From Desulfarculus sp. (GTDB taxonomy: Bacteria; Desulfobacterota; Desulfarculia; Desulfarculales; Desulfarculaceae), in NCBI GenBank assembly GCA_020216805.1, contig JAIWNN010000062.1:1-10928 (forward strand): a stretch of 10,928 nucleotides of DNA, in the 5' to 3' direction. The translations under genes and the position numbers were made by a program. Below the pieces are notes generated by a model. That model saw only the letters and a list, made by a program, of their open reading frames with translations, had not been told where the DNA came from and did no database searches. Positions within the stretch are counted from its first letter, which is position 1. Every line of letters begins with the position of its first letter. Below are positions 1-5,740 of this stretch, piece by piece.

Positions 1-647
1 CTCTCGCCACCCAGGCGGTTTTCGTAGACCACCGGCACCTCCACGATGTCCAGGCCGCGCTGGTGGGCACGGAAGAGCAGACGGATGGCGTAGTCGCCAT
101 AGCCGCGGAAGATGTCCTGGGGGTCGAAGCTCTGCCAGGTGGTCTTGGCCATGGCCAGGAACCCGCTCAGGTTGTCGCGGGTCTTGACCCCCAGGGCCAG
201 GCGCACCAGGAGGTTGAAGGCCTGGCTGCACCGGAAGCGTAAGCCGCTGGTGTTCATGCCTCCGCCGGGCACGTAGCGGCTGCCGATGACCAGGTCGTGG
301 CCGGGCAGGGCGGTCAGCACCTTGAGCAAGTCGCGGGGGTGATGGTTGAAATCCGAATCCATGGTGGCCACCACCGGGTGGTCGGCTTCCTGGATGCCGC
401 GCCAGAGGGCGGTGGCCAGGCCGCGTTCGCCCTTGCGGACGATGAGCTTGAGCCGGGGGTCGCCGGGAAAGGCCCTGGCCAGGGCCGGGCCGGTGCCGTC
501 CGGGGAGTCGTCGTCCACCACCACCACCTGGGTCTGGATGCCAGCGGCCTGGGTGCGCTCCAGGATTTCCCTCACCAGAGGAACGATGTTGGCGATCTCG
601 TTGTAGGTGGGCAGCACCACCGAGACCGGCGAGGGGCGTTCGTTCAT
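1..647 (-). CDS. Family 2 glycosyltransferase, polyprenyl-phosphate mannosyltransferase-like (3' end beyond window)
   Basis: The reading frame starts at the ATG whose complement lies at 645-647 and is open for 215 codons to the left edge, so the C-terminus is missing. Visible GT-A motifs are VVLPTYNE (residues 10-17), the nucleotide-sugar binding VVDDDSPDGTG (44-53), the acceptor/metal region ATMDSDFNHHP (94-104), DLVIGSRYVPGGG (118-130) and LSGF (160-163). This set and spacing match the dolichyl/polyprenyl-phosphate mannosyltransferase (DPM1-like) branch of GT2, which transfers a sugar from a nucleotide donor to a lipid phosphate at the cytoplasmic membrane face. No membrane segment is seen in the part present; any C-terminal one would be outside the window. 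It starts 7 bases after the stop of the upstream sugar aminotransferase, which suggests one surface-glycan operon. The exact sugar and acceptor cannot be told. A strong Shine-Dalgarno is not obvious; translational coupling to the preceding gene is likely. Confidence 0.88.
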   Translation of the reverse strand, partial: MNERPSPVSVVLPTYNEIANIVPLVREILERTQAAGIQTQVVVVDDDSPDGTGPALARAFPGDPRLKLIVRKGERGLATALWRGIQEADHPVVATMDSDFNHHPRDLLKVLTALPGHDLVIGSRYVPGGGMNTSGLRFRCSQAFNLLVRLALGVKTRDNLSGFLAMAKTTWQSFDPQDIFRGYGDYAIRLLFRAHQRGLDIVEVPVVYENRLGGE

Positions 648-654
648 GAGCTGA

Positions 655-1809
655 TCAGGCCCCTTTCCGGCCCAGGGCCTTAAGCTGGGCGCAGATATAG
701 TCCACCTGGTCCTCGCGCAGATCGGGATACAGGGGCAGCATCAGTCCGCTGAGCCCCAGGTCCGTGGCCCGGTCCAGCTTGCCGGCCCGGCGCAGGCTCC
801 GGTAGGGCGGCAGCAGGTGCAGGGGATAGAACATGGGCCGGGCGTCGATGCCGGCCGCGTGCAGGCGCTCGAGAACCTGGTCACGGCTCAGGCCCAGGAT
901 CTTTTCGGCCAGAAACACGGGGTGGAGCCAGTCGATGGAGCGGCCGGGGGCCCTGAAGCCGCCCCGCAGCCAGGGCAGGCCGGCCAGGTTATGTTCGTAC
1001 CTTTGGGCCAGGGCCCGGCGGCGGGCGAGCAGTTCTTCCAGCCGCTGGAGCTGGGCCACCCCCAAGGCGGCGTTGAGGTTGGTCATGCGGTAGTTGAAGC
1101 CCACGCTGTCGTGCCAATATTGGCGCCGAGGGTCCATGCCGTGGGCGCGCAGGCGCTGCATGCGCCGGGCCAGGTCCGGGTCGGAGGTGGCCACCGCCCC
1201 ACCCTCGCCGGTGGTCAGGACTTTGTTGGCGAAAAAGCTGAAGCAGCCGACCGCCCCGAAGGAGCCGGTGGGCTGGCCGCCGCAGTCGGCCCCTAGGCTC
1301 TCGGCGCAGTCCTCCACCAACAATATGTTGTTATTCCTGGCTAAATCAAGAATGGGCTCCATGCGGCAGGCCTGGCCCAGCAGATGGACCACGATCATGG
1401 CCTTGGTGCGGGGGCTGAGACCCCGGGCGAAGGCCGCGGCGTCGGCGTTCCAATGATCAGCGCCGCAGTCCACCAGCACCGGGGTGGCCCCGGCCATGAA
1501 GACCGCGTTGGCGGTGGCGGCGAAGGTCAGATCCGGCACCAGGACCTCGTCGCCCGGGCCCACGCCCAGGCCGGCCAGGGCCAGGTGCAGGGCGGTGGTG
1601 CCGTTGCTGGTGCAGAGCACGTGGGGGGTGCGCAGCAGGTCGGCCAGACCTCGCTCCAGCCGTTCGACAAAGGGGCCGGTGGAGGAGATCCAGGTGGAGG
1701 CCACGGCCTCGGCCACGTTGCCGGCCTCCAGGGGACCCAGGGAGGGCTTGGCGATGGGGATCGGCTCCGGCGCGTCCGGATGGGGGGCGGGCTGTTCAAA
1801 GGTGGTCAT
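655..1809 (-). CDS. DegT/DnrJ/EryC1/StrS family sugar aminotransferase (perosamine-synthase-like)
   Basis: This 384-residue protein has the usual length for PLP-dependent nucleotide-sugar aminotransferases. The N-terminal IAKPSLGPLEAGNV (19-32) is the family opening. SNGTTALHLAL (68-78) binds the PLP phosphate, VHLLGQ (141-146) and EDCAESLGA (166-174) line the cofactor pocket, and the Schiff-base lysine should be K196 in SFFANKVLTTGEGG (191-204). The NK-x-x-TTGEGG wording is the one usually seen in GDP-perosamine synthase and related 4-amino-sugar enzymes, but substrate assignment within this family from motifs alone is uncertain. The reaction would be transfer of an amino group from glutamate to a 4-keto (or 3-keto) nucleotide sugar in the cytoplasm, for O-antigen, capsule or glycoprotein sugars. 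The start is the first ATG of the frame and gives the standard N-terminus; AGG lies 8 bases upstream as a weak ribosome site. It is first in a leftward unit with the downstream glycosyltransferase. Confidence 0.9.
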   Translation of the reverse strand: MTTFEQPAPHPDAPEPIPIAKPSLGPLEAGNVAEAVASTWISSTGPFVERLERGLADLLRTPHVLCTSNGTTALHLALAGLGVGPGDEVLVPDLTFAATANAVFMAGATPVLVDCGADHWNADAAAFARGLSPRTKAMIVVHLLGQACRMEPILDLARNNNILLVEDCAESLGADCGGQPTGSFGAVGCFSFFANKVLTTGEGGAVATSDPDLARRMQRLRAHGMDPRRQYWHDSVGFNYRMTNLNAALGVAQLQRLEELLARRRALAQRYEHNLAGLPWLRGGFRAPGRSIDWLHPVFLAEKILGLSRDQVLERLHAAGIDARPMFYPLHLLPPYRSLRRAGKLDRATDLGLSGLMLPLYPDLREDQVDYICAQLKALGRKGA

Positions 1810-2227
1810 GGTCAGAACCTGTGAGAATTACGTTCGCGCGCCAAGGACAGCGGCCCAATAATACTAGATTTGCGAAGTGTTCGGCAATGCGGACCGCTGC
1901 GATGGGCCAATCAGGCCCCAACCGCCCTCCCTGGACGGTGACGGTGGAATAACATTTCGTTAAAACAGGCAAAAACGCCGTGACTCCCCAGAGGTTAGGA
2001 GATCGGACGGATGGGGCGCGCCGACGCTCCGTGATCCAGACCAGAAAGCTGGGTGGGAAGGACGACTCCGGATGCCTTGCACGCTGGCCTGGGGCTGTGC
2101 TAGCTTTGACCATCCACAAGGCTATGGTCCAGCCGTGGCGGAGGGCTTTTCGCCCCCCTGGGGATCGTCGATGCATTAACCCGCCGCCTGTCCGGGACGG
2201 AATGGCGCCAGGCAAGGAGTTGGAAAC
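1810..2227. other. Divergent intergenic region, no gene recognised
   Basis: About 420 bases separate the leftward aminotransferase from the rightward dodecin gene. Open frames through it lack a ribosome site or family resemblance. The left part holds the possible aminotransferase promoter. A weak TTGCAC (2077-2082) with TAGCTT 18 bases later (2101-2106) could serve the dodecin gene, but the match is poor. A short GGGCC-AATCA-GGCCC hairpin is present near 1904-1918. I see no RNA gene, repeat or transposon remnant here. Confidence 0.5.
1858..1887 (-). promoter_or_regulatory. Possible sigma70-type promoter for the aminotransferase operon
   Basis: Read on the minus strand, TTGCCG (1882-1887) is followed after 18 bases by TATTAT (1858-1863), about 50 bases upstream of the aminotransferase ATG. 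This is the only clearly AT-rich patch near the gene. The match to -35/-10 consensus is moderate, so it is a tentative call. Confidence 0.35.
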
Positions 2228-2440
2228 ATGAGCGAAAAACGTGTGGCCCGCGTGACTGACATCATCGCATCCTCCCCCATCAGCTTCGACGACGCCATCA
2301 AGGTCGGCTTCGAGCGCGCCACCCGCACCCTGCGGGGCATCACCGGCATGAAGGTTCTGGAGATGCGCGTGGCGGTGGACGAGAACCAAATCGCCGAATA
2401 TCGGGTGCGCCTGGAGGTCATTTTCGTCCTGGAGTCCTGA
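2228..2440 (+). CDS. Dodecin-family small protein, flavin-stacking residues not conserved
   Basis: This 70-residue protein fits the dodecin fold, a beta-alpha-beta-beta unit that assembles into a hollow dodecamer. Diagnostic stretches are VARVTDIIASSPISFDDAI (6-24), ERATRTLRGI (29-38) and the last strand EYRVRLEVIFVLE (57-69). In classical dodecins a tryptophan in the middle strand stacks on flavin and a glutamine in the last strand contacts it. Aligned by eye, these positions are G40 and R59 here. That resembles the non-flavin subgroup represented by mycobacterial Rv0379 (calcium dodecin/SecE2), which also has YR-x-x-LEV-x-F. Flavin storage should therefore not be assumed. AAGGAG lies 8 bases before the ATG, which fixes the start. 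The gene stands alone between a divergent operon and a terminator-like hairpin, so it is probably monocistronic. The fold assignment is strong; the ligand is unknown. Confidence 0.88.
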   Translation: MSEKRVARVTDIIASSPISFDDAIKVGFERATRTLRGITGMKVLEMRVAVDENQIAEYRVRLEVIFVLES

Positions 2441-2469
2441 TTTTTTCGATCACGCCTAATGCCATCGCC

Positions 2470-2502
2470 GGGGGCCTTCCGCGGGGAGGCCCCCCTTGGT
2501 TT
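2470..2502 (+). terminator. Rho-independent-like terminator after the dodecin gene
   Basis: GGGGGCC (2470-2476) pairs with GGCCCCC (2488-2494) around an 11-base loop and is followed by CTTGGTTT. The U-run is interrupted, so efficiency is uncertain. It lies 30 bases after the dodecin stop and inside the extended form of the next open frame, which argues for the downstream ATG as the start of that gene. Confidence 0.6.
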
Positions 2503-2509
2503 GCGAGCC

Positions 2510-3334
2510 ATGCCACCCGCGCCCTACGATCAGCTCTACATCTACGAGATCCTGGGCGACGCCCGCCAGGCCGCCACCGGCTTGACCGCTGGTTACCTCG
2601 GCCTGTGGCTGGAGGACGACACCAGTTTCCTGTTCTTCGCCACCCCGTCCCCAGGGCAGATAGATGTGATCCTGGCCCGAGACCCGAGCCTGCGCCTGCG
2701 CGAGACCCATCACCTGACCTACGAGCAGTGGCAGGGCGGGCAAAACCTGGCCCCCCTGGTTTTGCCCGGCCTGATGATCGTGCCGGCCTGGCAGCCGGTT
2801 CCGGAGTTCGATGGCCAGATCCTGCGCCTGGACCCGGGCCTGGTCTTCGGCAACGGCCTGCACCCCACCACCCAGCACTGCCTGGAGCTGCTGCTGATCC
2901 TCTGCGCCAAGGGCCCCCTGGGTCGGGTGCTGGATCTGGGTTGCGGCACCGGCATCCTGGGCCTGGCCGCGGCCCGGATGGGGGCCGAGGCCGTGACCTG
3001 CGTGGATCTCAACCCCTTGTGCGTAACCACCACTCGGCGTAACGCCGAGCTCAACCATTTGGAGGTGGAGGTGGCCGAGGGGCCGGCCGGTGACTTCCTC
3101 TTTCGCCCGGTCGACCTGGTGCTGGCCAACCTGCACTGGGAGGTGCAGCGCCAACTCTGGCAACCGGGACCGGCGCTGCTGGACAAGCGCGACCTGATCC
3201 TAAGCGGCATCACCCGCAGTCAGCGCGACCCCCTGACCGCGCTTCTGGCTCGGTGCGGCTATCGGGTCCTGGTGGGCCGCCAGACCGAGGGCGCCTGGTG
3301 CTCGCTTTGGGCCCGGCGCGAGGACCCAGCTTGA
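2510..3334 (+). CDS. prmA: Ribosomal protein L11 methyltransferase (PrmA) family
   Basis: This 274-residue SAM-dependent methyltransferase carries the PrmA signature LDPGLVFGNGLHPTTQHCLELL (107-128), joining the N-terminal L11-recognition region to the Rossmann domain. SAM motif I is VLDLGCGTGILGLAAA (140-155), the acidic ribose-binding residue is D166 in CVDLNP, and motif IV is DLVLANLHWEV (202-212). The linker YEQWQGGQNLAPLVLPGLMIVPAW (71-94) corresponds to the DWEREW...PSW segment of E. coli PrmA. The enzyme trimethylates ribosomal protein L11 in the cytoplasm; the closeness of the substrate match is inferred from family. The frame is also open from an ATG at 2459, but that start would place the terminator hairpin of the previous gene inside the coding region and adds 17 residues of low family likeness, so I prefer 2510. 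Neither start has a strong Shine-Dalgarno. It does not appear to share a transcript with the ilv operon, which has its own promoter. Confidence 0.85.
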   Translation: MPPAPYDQLYIYEILGDARQAATGLTAGYLGLWLEDDTSFLFFATPSPGQIDVILARDPSLRLRETHHLTYEQWQGGQNLAPLVLPGLMIVPAWQPVPEFDGQILRLDPGLVFGNGLHPTTQHCLELLLILCAKGPLGRVLDLGCGTGILGLAAARMGAEAVTCVDLNPLCVTTTRRNAELNHLEVEVAEGPAGDFLFRPVDLVLANLHWEVQRQLWQPGPALLDKRDLILSGITRSQRDPLTALLARCGYRVLVGRQTEGAWCSLWARREDPA

Positions 3335-3337
3335 GGC

Positions 3338-3385
3338 GGTGGGCGGCGTTTTCGCGCCAGCACCGCGAAAAGGTGCATATTTTTT
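3338..3385 (+). terminator. Weak terminator candidate after prmA
   Basis: GGTGGGCGGCG (3338-3348) can fold over a TTTT loop with CGCGCCAGCACC (3353-3364), with a bulged G and an AG internal bulge. A run of six T (3380-3385) follows only 15 bases later, so it is not a classical terminator. The T-run may instead act as an A/T-rich element upstream of the ilv promoter. Confidence 0.3.
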
Positions 3386-3395
3386 GCGCCGGCGG

Positions 3396-3422
3396 TTGAC
3401 AACCCCGGTCCGGCGTGATAAT
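3396..3422 (+). promoter_or_regulatory. Sigma70-type promoter of the ilv leader and operon
   Basis: A perfect -35 TTGACA (3396-3401) is followed by a near-perfect -10 GATAAT (3417-3422) with a 15-base spacer, shorter than the optimal 17, and a T-rich patch just upstream. Transcription would begin near 3429, about 27 bases before the first leader peptide start codon. This places about 570 bases of leader RNA before ilvD. The short spacer may make it activator- or supercoiling-dependent. Confidence 0.65.
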
Positions 3423-3455
3423 CGTCCTGATTAGATAGTCTCACGGAGTTGGGCC

Positions 3456-3584
3456 GTGCCCGCTTGCCAGTCTCACATCTTCCTCGCCTCCTCGGCCTTC
3501 CCTGGCTGCCGCGCCGTCGGCGTACCCGGGTTGGGCCTACCGGTCTGCCTACCGGCGGCCATCCTGATTCTTCTGCCCCGGTAA
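3456..3584 (+). CDS. ilv leader peptide 1 (42 aa, ends ILILLPR)
   Basis: A GTG start preceded by GGAG at a 7-base spacing opens a 42-codon frame. Its second half is rich in Leu, Val and Pro and ends in AAILILLPR followed by TAA. Leu codons include CTA twice (3537-3539, 3549-3551), TTG and CTT, with ATT for one Ile and GTA for one Val. Most of these codons are scarce in the downstream ilv genes, which use almost only CTG/CTC and ATC. Five consecutive Ile/Leu codons (3561-3575) followed by a hairpin that contains the stop are what an attenuation sensor for isoleucine and leucine looks like. The peptide itself probably has no function other than being translated. The leader lies about 27 bases behind the predicted transcription start, as in known amino acid operon leaders. 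The alternative is a chance ORF, but the repeated terminal motif in the next leader argues against that. Confidence 0.8.
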   Translation: MPACQSHIFLASSAFPGCRAVGVPGLGLPVCLPAAILILLPR

Positions 3585-3591
3585 CCGGGGC
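3575..3591 (+). promoter_or_regulatory. Stop-codon hairpin of leader peptide 1
   Basis: GCCCCGG (3575-3581) and CCGGGGC (3585-3591) form a perfect 7-bp stem whose three-base loop is exactly the TAA stop codon of leader 1. A ribosome terminating or stalled here must open the stem. The right arm, continued as GGGGCC (3587-3592), could otherwise pair with GGCCC at 3637-3641. Confidence 0.7.
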
Positions 3592-3628
3592 CGCAAACCA
3601 CACGCATCCAAAATTTAGTTTGACCCCA

Positions 3629-3641
3629 GGGCCTTAGGCCC
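3629..3641 (+). promoter_or_regulatory. Small hairpin between the two leaders
   Basis: GGGCC (3629-3633) and GGCCC (3637-3641) form a 5-bp stem with a TTA loop. No U-run follows, so it is not a normal terminator. It is mutually exclusive with pairing of 3637-3641 to the right arm of the stop-codon hairpin of leader 1, so it could be one side of an RNA switch. The functional reading is speculative. Confidence 0.4.
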
Positions 3642-3698
3642 ATTCCAGGTCGCCAGCCCAATTGGCTGCCCCGACCGATCGACCAGGAGGAAGCAGCG

Positions 3699-3866
3699 AT
3701 GCAACCCCGTAAACCCCAGGCCAACTCCGCCCGAGCTAGTCGGCGGACCCCGAGCGCCGCGATGCCCCTGAGCCCCTCCCGCACCCAGCGCCCCACCTGC
3801 GCCATCCTCCGCCTGGCGCCATGCGTACCCACCCTCCTAGACGGCCTAATTATTCTGCCCCGCTAG
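3699..3866 (+). CDS. ilv leader peptide 2 (55 aa, ends LIILPR)
   Basis: An ATG preceded by a perfect AGGAGG (3685-3690) at an 8-base spacing opens a 55-codon frame, the best ribosome site in the window. The N-terminal half is rich in Arg, Ser, Pro and Ala. The second half contains CAILRL (34-39), VPTLL (43-47) and the terminal GLIILPR (49-55), then TAG. Leu codons CTA occur at 3837-3839 and 3846-3848, two ATT Ile codons follow in a row (3849-3854), and Val is GTA; all are scarce in the structural genes. The end of the frame repeats that of leader 1 both as peptide (ILPR/LLPR-stop) and as DNA (TTCTGCCCCG...GGGGCCG...AACCA). An internal ATG at 3762 is a less likely start. The role is inferred as a second BCAA sensor in series with leader 1, ending 130 bases before ilvD. 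Confidence 0.82.
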   Translation: MQPRKPQANSARASRRTPSAAMPLSPSRTQRPTCAILRLAPCVPTLLDGLIILPR

Positions 3867-3870
3867 GGGC
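3857..3870 (+). promoter_or_regulatory. Stop-codon hairpin of leader peptide 2
   Basis: GCCCC (3857-3861) and GGGGC (3866-3870) form a 5-bp stem around GCTA. The TAG stop spans the loop and the first base of the right arm. The placement matches the hairpin at the end of leader 1, and the flanking AACCA is shared as well, so the two elements look like duplicated copies. Confidence 0.65.
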
Positions 3871-3903
3871 CGAACCAAAAAGCCAGTAAAAACAGCCAAT
3901 CAA

Positions 3904-3925
3904 CCGCCAGCTACCGGGCTGGTGG
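3904..3925 (+). promoter_or_regulatory. Hairpin between leader 2 and ilvD
   Basis: CCGCCAGC (3904-3911) pairs with GCTGGTGG (3918-3925) around a six-base loop, with one G-U pair. There is no U-run, so it is not a canonical terminator. It could be a competing structure, a pausing signal or a 3' boundary for Rho-terminated RNA. Confidence 0.45.
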
Positions 3926-3996
3926 CCATGAATAGACCCCCAACCACGCGGAACGCCACCCATTAAGCGGCGCTCCGGCCGGAAAGGCGGACCAGG

Positions 3997-5688
3997 ATGA
4001 GCCAGCGCAGCGACGAGATCAAAAGCGGCCTGATGCGCGCCCCCCAGCGCTCCCTGCTGCGGGCCTGCGGCCTGAGCGGCGAGCAGATCCAGCGGCCCTT
4101 CATTGGCGTGGCCAACTCCTGGACCGAGGTCGTACCCGGACACGTCCACCTCGACCGGCTTGCGGCCGCGGTCAAACGCGGCATCGCCGAGGCCGGCGGC
4201 CAGGCCTTCGAGTTCCACACCATGGCCATCTGCGACGGCCTGGCCATGGGCCACCCGGGCATGTTCGCCAGCCTGCCCAGCCGCGAGGTGGTGGCCGACA
4301 CCGTGGAGCTGATGACCATGGCCCACGGTTTCGACGCCCTGGTGCTGATCGCCAGCTGCGACAAGATCGTGCCCGGCATGCTGATGGCCGCCGCCCGCCT
4401 GAACCGGCCGGCCATCGTGCTCACCGGCGGGCCCATGAAGGCCGGCGAGTTCCAGGGCCGGATCGTGGACCTGATCACGGTCTTCGAGGCGGTGGCCAAG
4501 GTCCGCTCCGGCCAGATGACCGAGTCCGAGTTGGCCGAGTTGGAGGCCAAGGCCTGTCCCGGCCCCGGCTCCTGCGCCGGCATGTTCACCGCCAACACCA
4601 TGGCCTGCGTCACCGAGGCCCTGGGCATGAGCCTGCCCGGCTGCGCCTGCGCCCTGGCCATGAACGGCGACAAGGACGAGATCGCCTTCGCCACCGGTCT
4701 GAAGATCATGGACCTGCTGCGGATCGACCGGCGACCACTGGACATCCTGACCCCGGACGCCTTTGCCAACGCCTGCCGGGTGGATTTGGCGCTGGGCGGC
4801 TCCACCAACACCGCCCTGCACCTGCCGGCCATCGCCCACGAGGCCGGGGTGGACTTCGGTCTGGCCGATTTCGACCGTCTGGCCCGCACCACCCCCCACC
4901 TGGTCAACATGAGCCCGGCCGGCCCCATGCGCATGGAACACCTGCACGCGGCCGGCGGGGTGGGCGCGGTGATGAAGCGGCTGGAGAAGGACCTGGCCTT
5001 GGGCAATCCGGCGGTCAGCGGCGGGACCATGGCCGACTACCTGCCGGCCAGAGTTCCGGAGACCCAAGTCTTTGGCCAGCCGGTGCTGCACAGCCTGGCC
5101 GACCCGGTTCACGCCGAGGGCGGCATCGCGGTGCTCTTCGGCAACCTGGCCCCCGAGGGCGCGGTGGTCAAGCAGACCGCGGTGGCCGAGCAAATGCGGG
5201 TCTTCCGCGGCCCCGCCCGCTGCTTCCTCGGCGAGCAGGAGGCCACCGAGGCCTACAACCGCCAGGAGATCCAGCCCGGCGAGGTGATCGTGATCCGCTA
5301 CGAGGGTCCGGCCGGCGGCCCGGGCATGCGCGAGATGCTGGCGCTCACCGCCCTGATCAGCGGCGGCCCCCTGGACGGCAAGGTGGCCCTGATCACCGAC
5401 GGCCGCTTCTCCGGCGGCAGCCGGGGCGCGGTCATCGGCCACGTCTCGCCCGAGGCGGCGGCCGGCGGCCCCCTGGCCCTGGTCAAGGACGGCGACCCGA
5501 TCCTGATCGACATCCCCGGCCGGGTTTTGACGCTGGAAGTGGACCCGGCCGAGCTGGAGCGCCGGCGCGCGGCCTGGACCCCGCCCGCGCCCCGCTTCAC
5601 CCGGGGGGCCCTGGCCCGCTACGCCGAGCTGGTCACTAGCGCGGCCACCGGCGCGGTGCTGCGCAAGAACGCGCCGGCCGCGAGATGA
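3997..5688 (+). CDS. ilvD: Dihydroxy-acid dehydratase
   Basis: This 563-residue protein matches IlvD throughout. Motifs are [13 protein letters not shown] (14-26), [19 protein letters not shown] (71-89), SLPSRE (92-97), [17 protein letters not shown] (120-136), GGPM (144-147), [24 protein letters not shown] (187-210) and the C-terminal [10 protein letters not shown]...GHVSPEAA. It dehydrates 2,3-dihydroxy-3-methylbutanoate and -pentanoate to the 2-keto acids of valine and isoleucine, in the cytoplasm. Iron-sulfur ligands are expected at C121 and C193. The position that is a third cysteine (PCN) in the [2Fe-2S] class is VPGHVHL here (46-52), as in E. coli IlvD, so an oxygen-labile [4Fe-4S] cluster is likely. 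K123 in CDK is the usual metal-site lysine. The ATG gives the normal N-terminus; GGAAAGG lies 9 bases upstream. It is the first structural gene after the tandem leaders. Confidence 0.96.
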   Translation: MSQRSDEIKSGLMRAPQRSLLRACGLSGEQIQRPFIGVANSWTEVVPGHVHLDRLAAAVKRGIAEAGGQAFEFHTMAICDGLAMGHPGMFASLPSREVVADTVELMTMAHGFDALVLIASCDKIVPGMLMAAARLNRPAIVLTGGPMKAGEFQGRIVDLITVFEAVAKVRSGQMTESELAELEAKACPGPGSCAGMFTANTMACVTEALGMSLPGCACALAMNGDKDEIAFATGLKIMDLLRIDRRPLDILTPDAFANACRVDLALGGSTNTALHLPAIAHEAGVDFGLADFDRLARTTPHLVNMSPAGPMRMEHLHAAGGVGAVMKRLEKDLALGNPAVSGGTMADYLPARVPETQVFGQPVLHSLADPVHAEGGIAVLFGNLAPEGAVVKQTAVAEQMRVFRGPARCFLGEQEATEAYNRQEIQPGEVIVIRYEGPAGGPGMREMLALTALISGGPLDGKVALITDGRFSGGSRGAVIGHVSPEAAAGGPLALVKDGDPILIDIPGRVLTLEVDPAELERRRAAWTPPAPRFTRGALARYAELVTSAATGAVLRKNAPAAR

Positions 5689-5740
5689 ACCCAAGCAAAT
5701 CCACCGCCAACGCGCGGCATCGAGACAGCGAGAGATAGTC

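Larger units (their letters stand above)
3423..3996 (+). promoter_or_regulatory. Long ilv leader region with tandem leader peptides
   Basis: The 574 bases between the promoter and the ilvD ATG contain two short ORFs, each with a Shine-Dalgarno and each ending in an Ile/Leu-rich stretch plus Pro-Arg-stop. They also contain at least four hairpins, described separately. Between the second stop and ilvD, the stretch 3871-3905 is rich in A and C and poor in G, as Rho-loading regions often are. No T-box, SAM or other riboswitch signature was recognised. The arrangement points to control of the operon by branched-chain aminoacyl-tRNA supply or by the nascent leader peptides. The regulatory role is inference; the ORFs and hairpins are directly visible. 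Confidence 0.75.

Noticed and set aside
1796..2389. 197-codon leftward frame across the intergenic region and the dodecin gene
   Set aside because: It overlaps the dodecin gene in antisense and has no recognisable domain or ribosome site; the dodecin call explains the region better.
3449..3637. 62-codon TTG-start frame in the ilv leader
   Set aside because: It is in a different frame from leader peptide 1, is Arg/Pro rich, and its start lies inside the spacer of the better GGAG/GTG start.
3473..3832. 119-codon leftward frame opposite the leader region
   Set aside because: No ribosome site or domain; the + strand leaders with Shine-Dalgarno sequences and repeated ends are a better explanation.
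3928..3966. Twelve-codon ORF (three Thr codons) between leader 2 and ilvD as a third leader
   Set aside because: GGTGG before the ATG is a weak ribosome site locked in a hairpin arm; no Ile/Leu/Val run, no repeated Pro-Arg-stop end. Kept only as a remote possibility.
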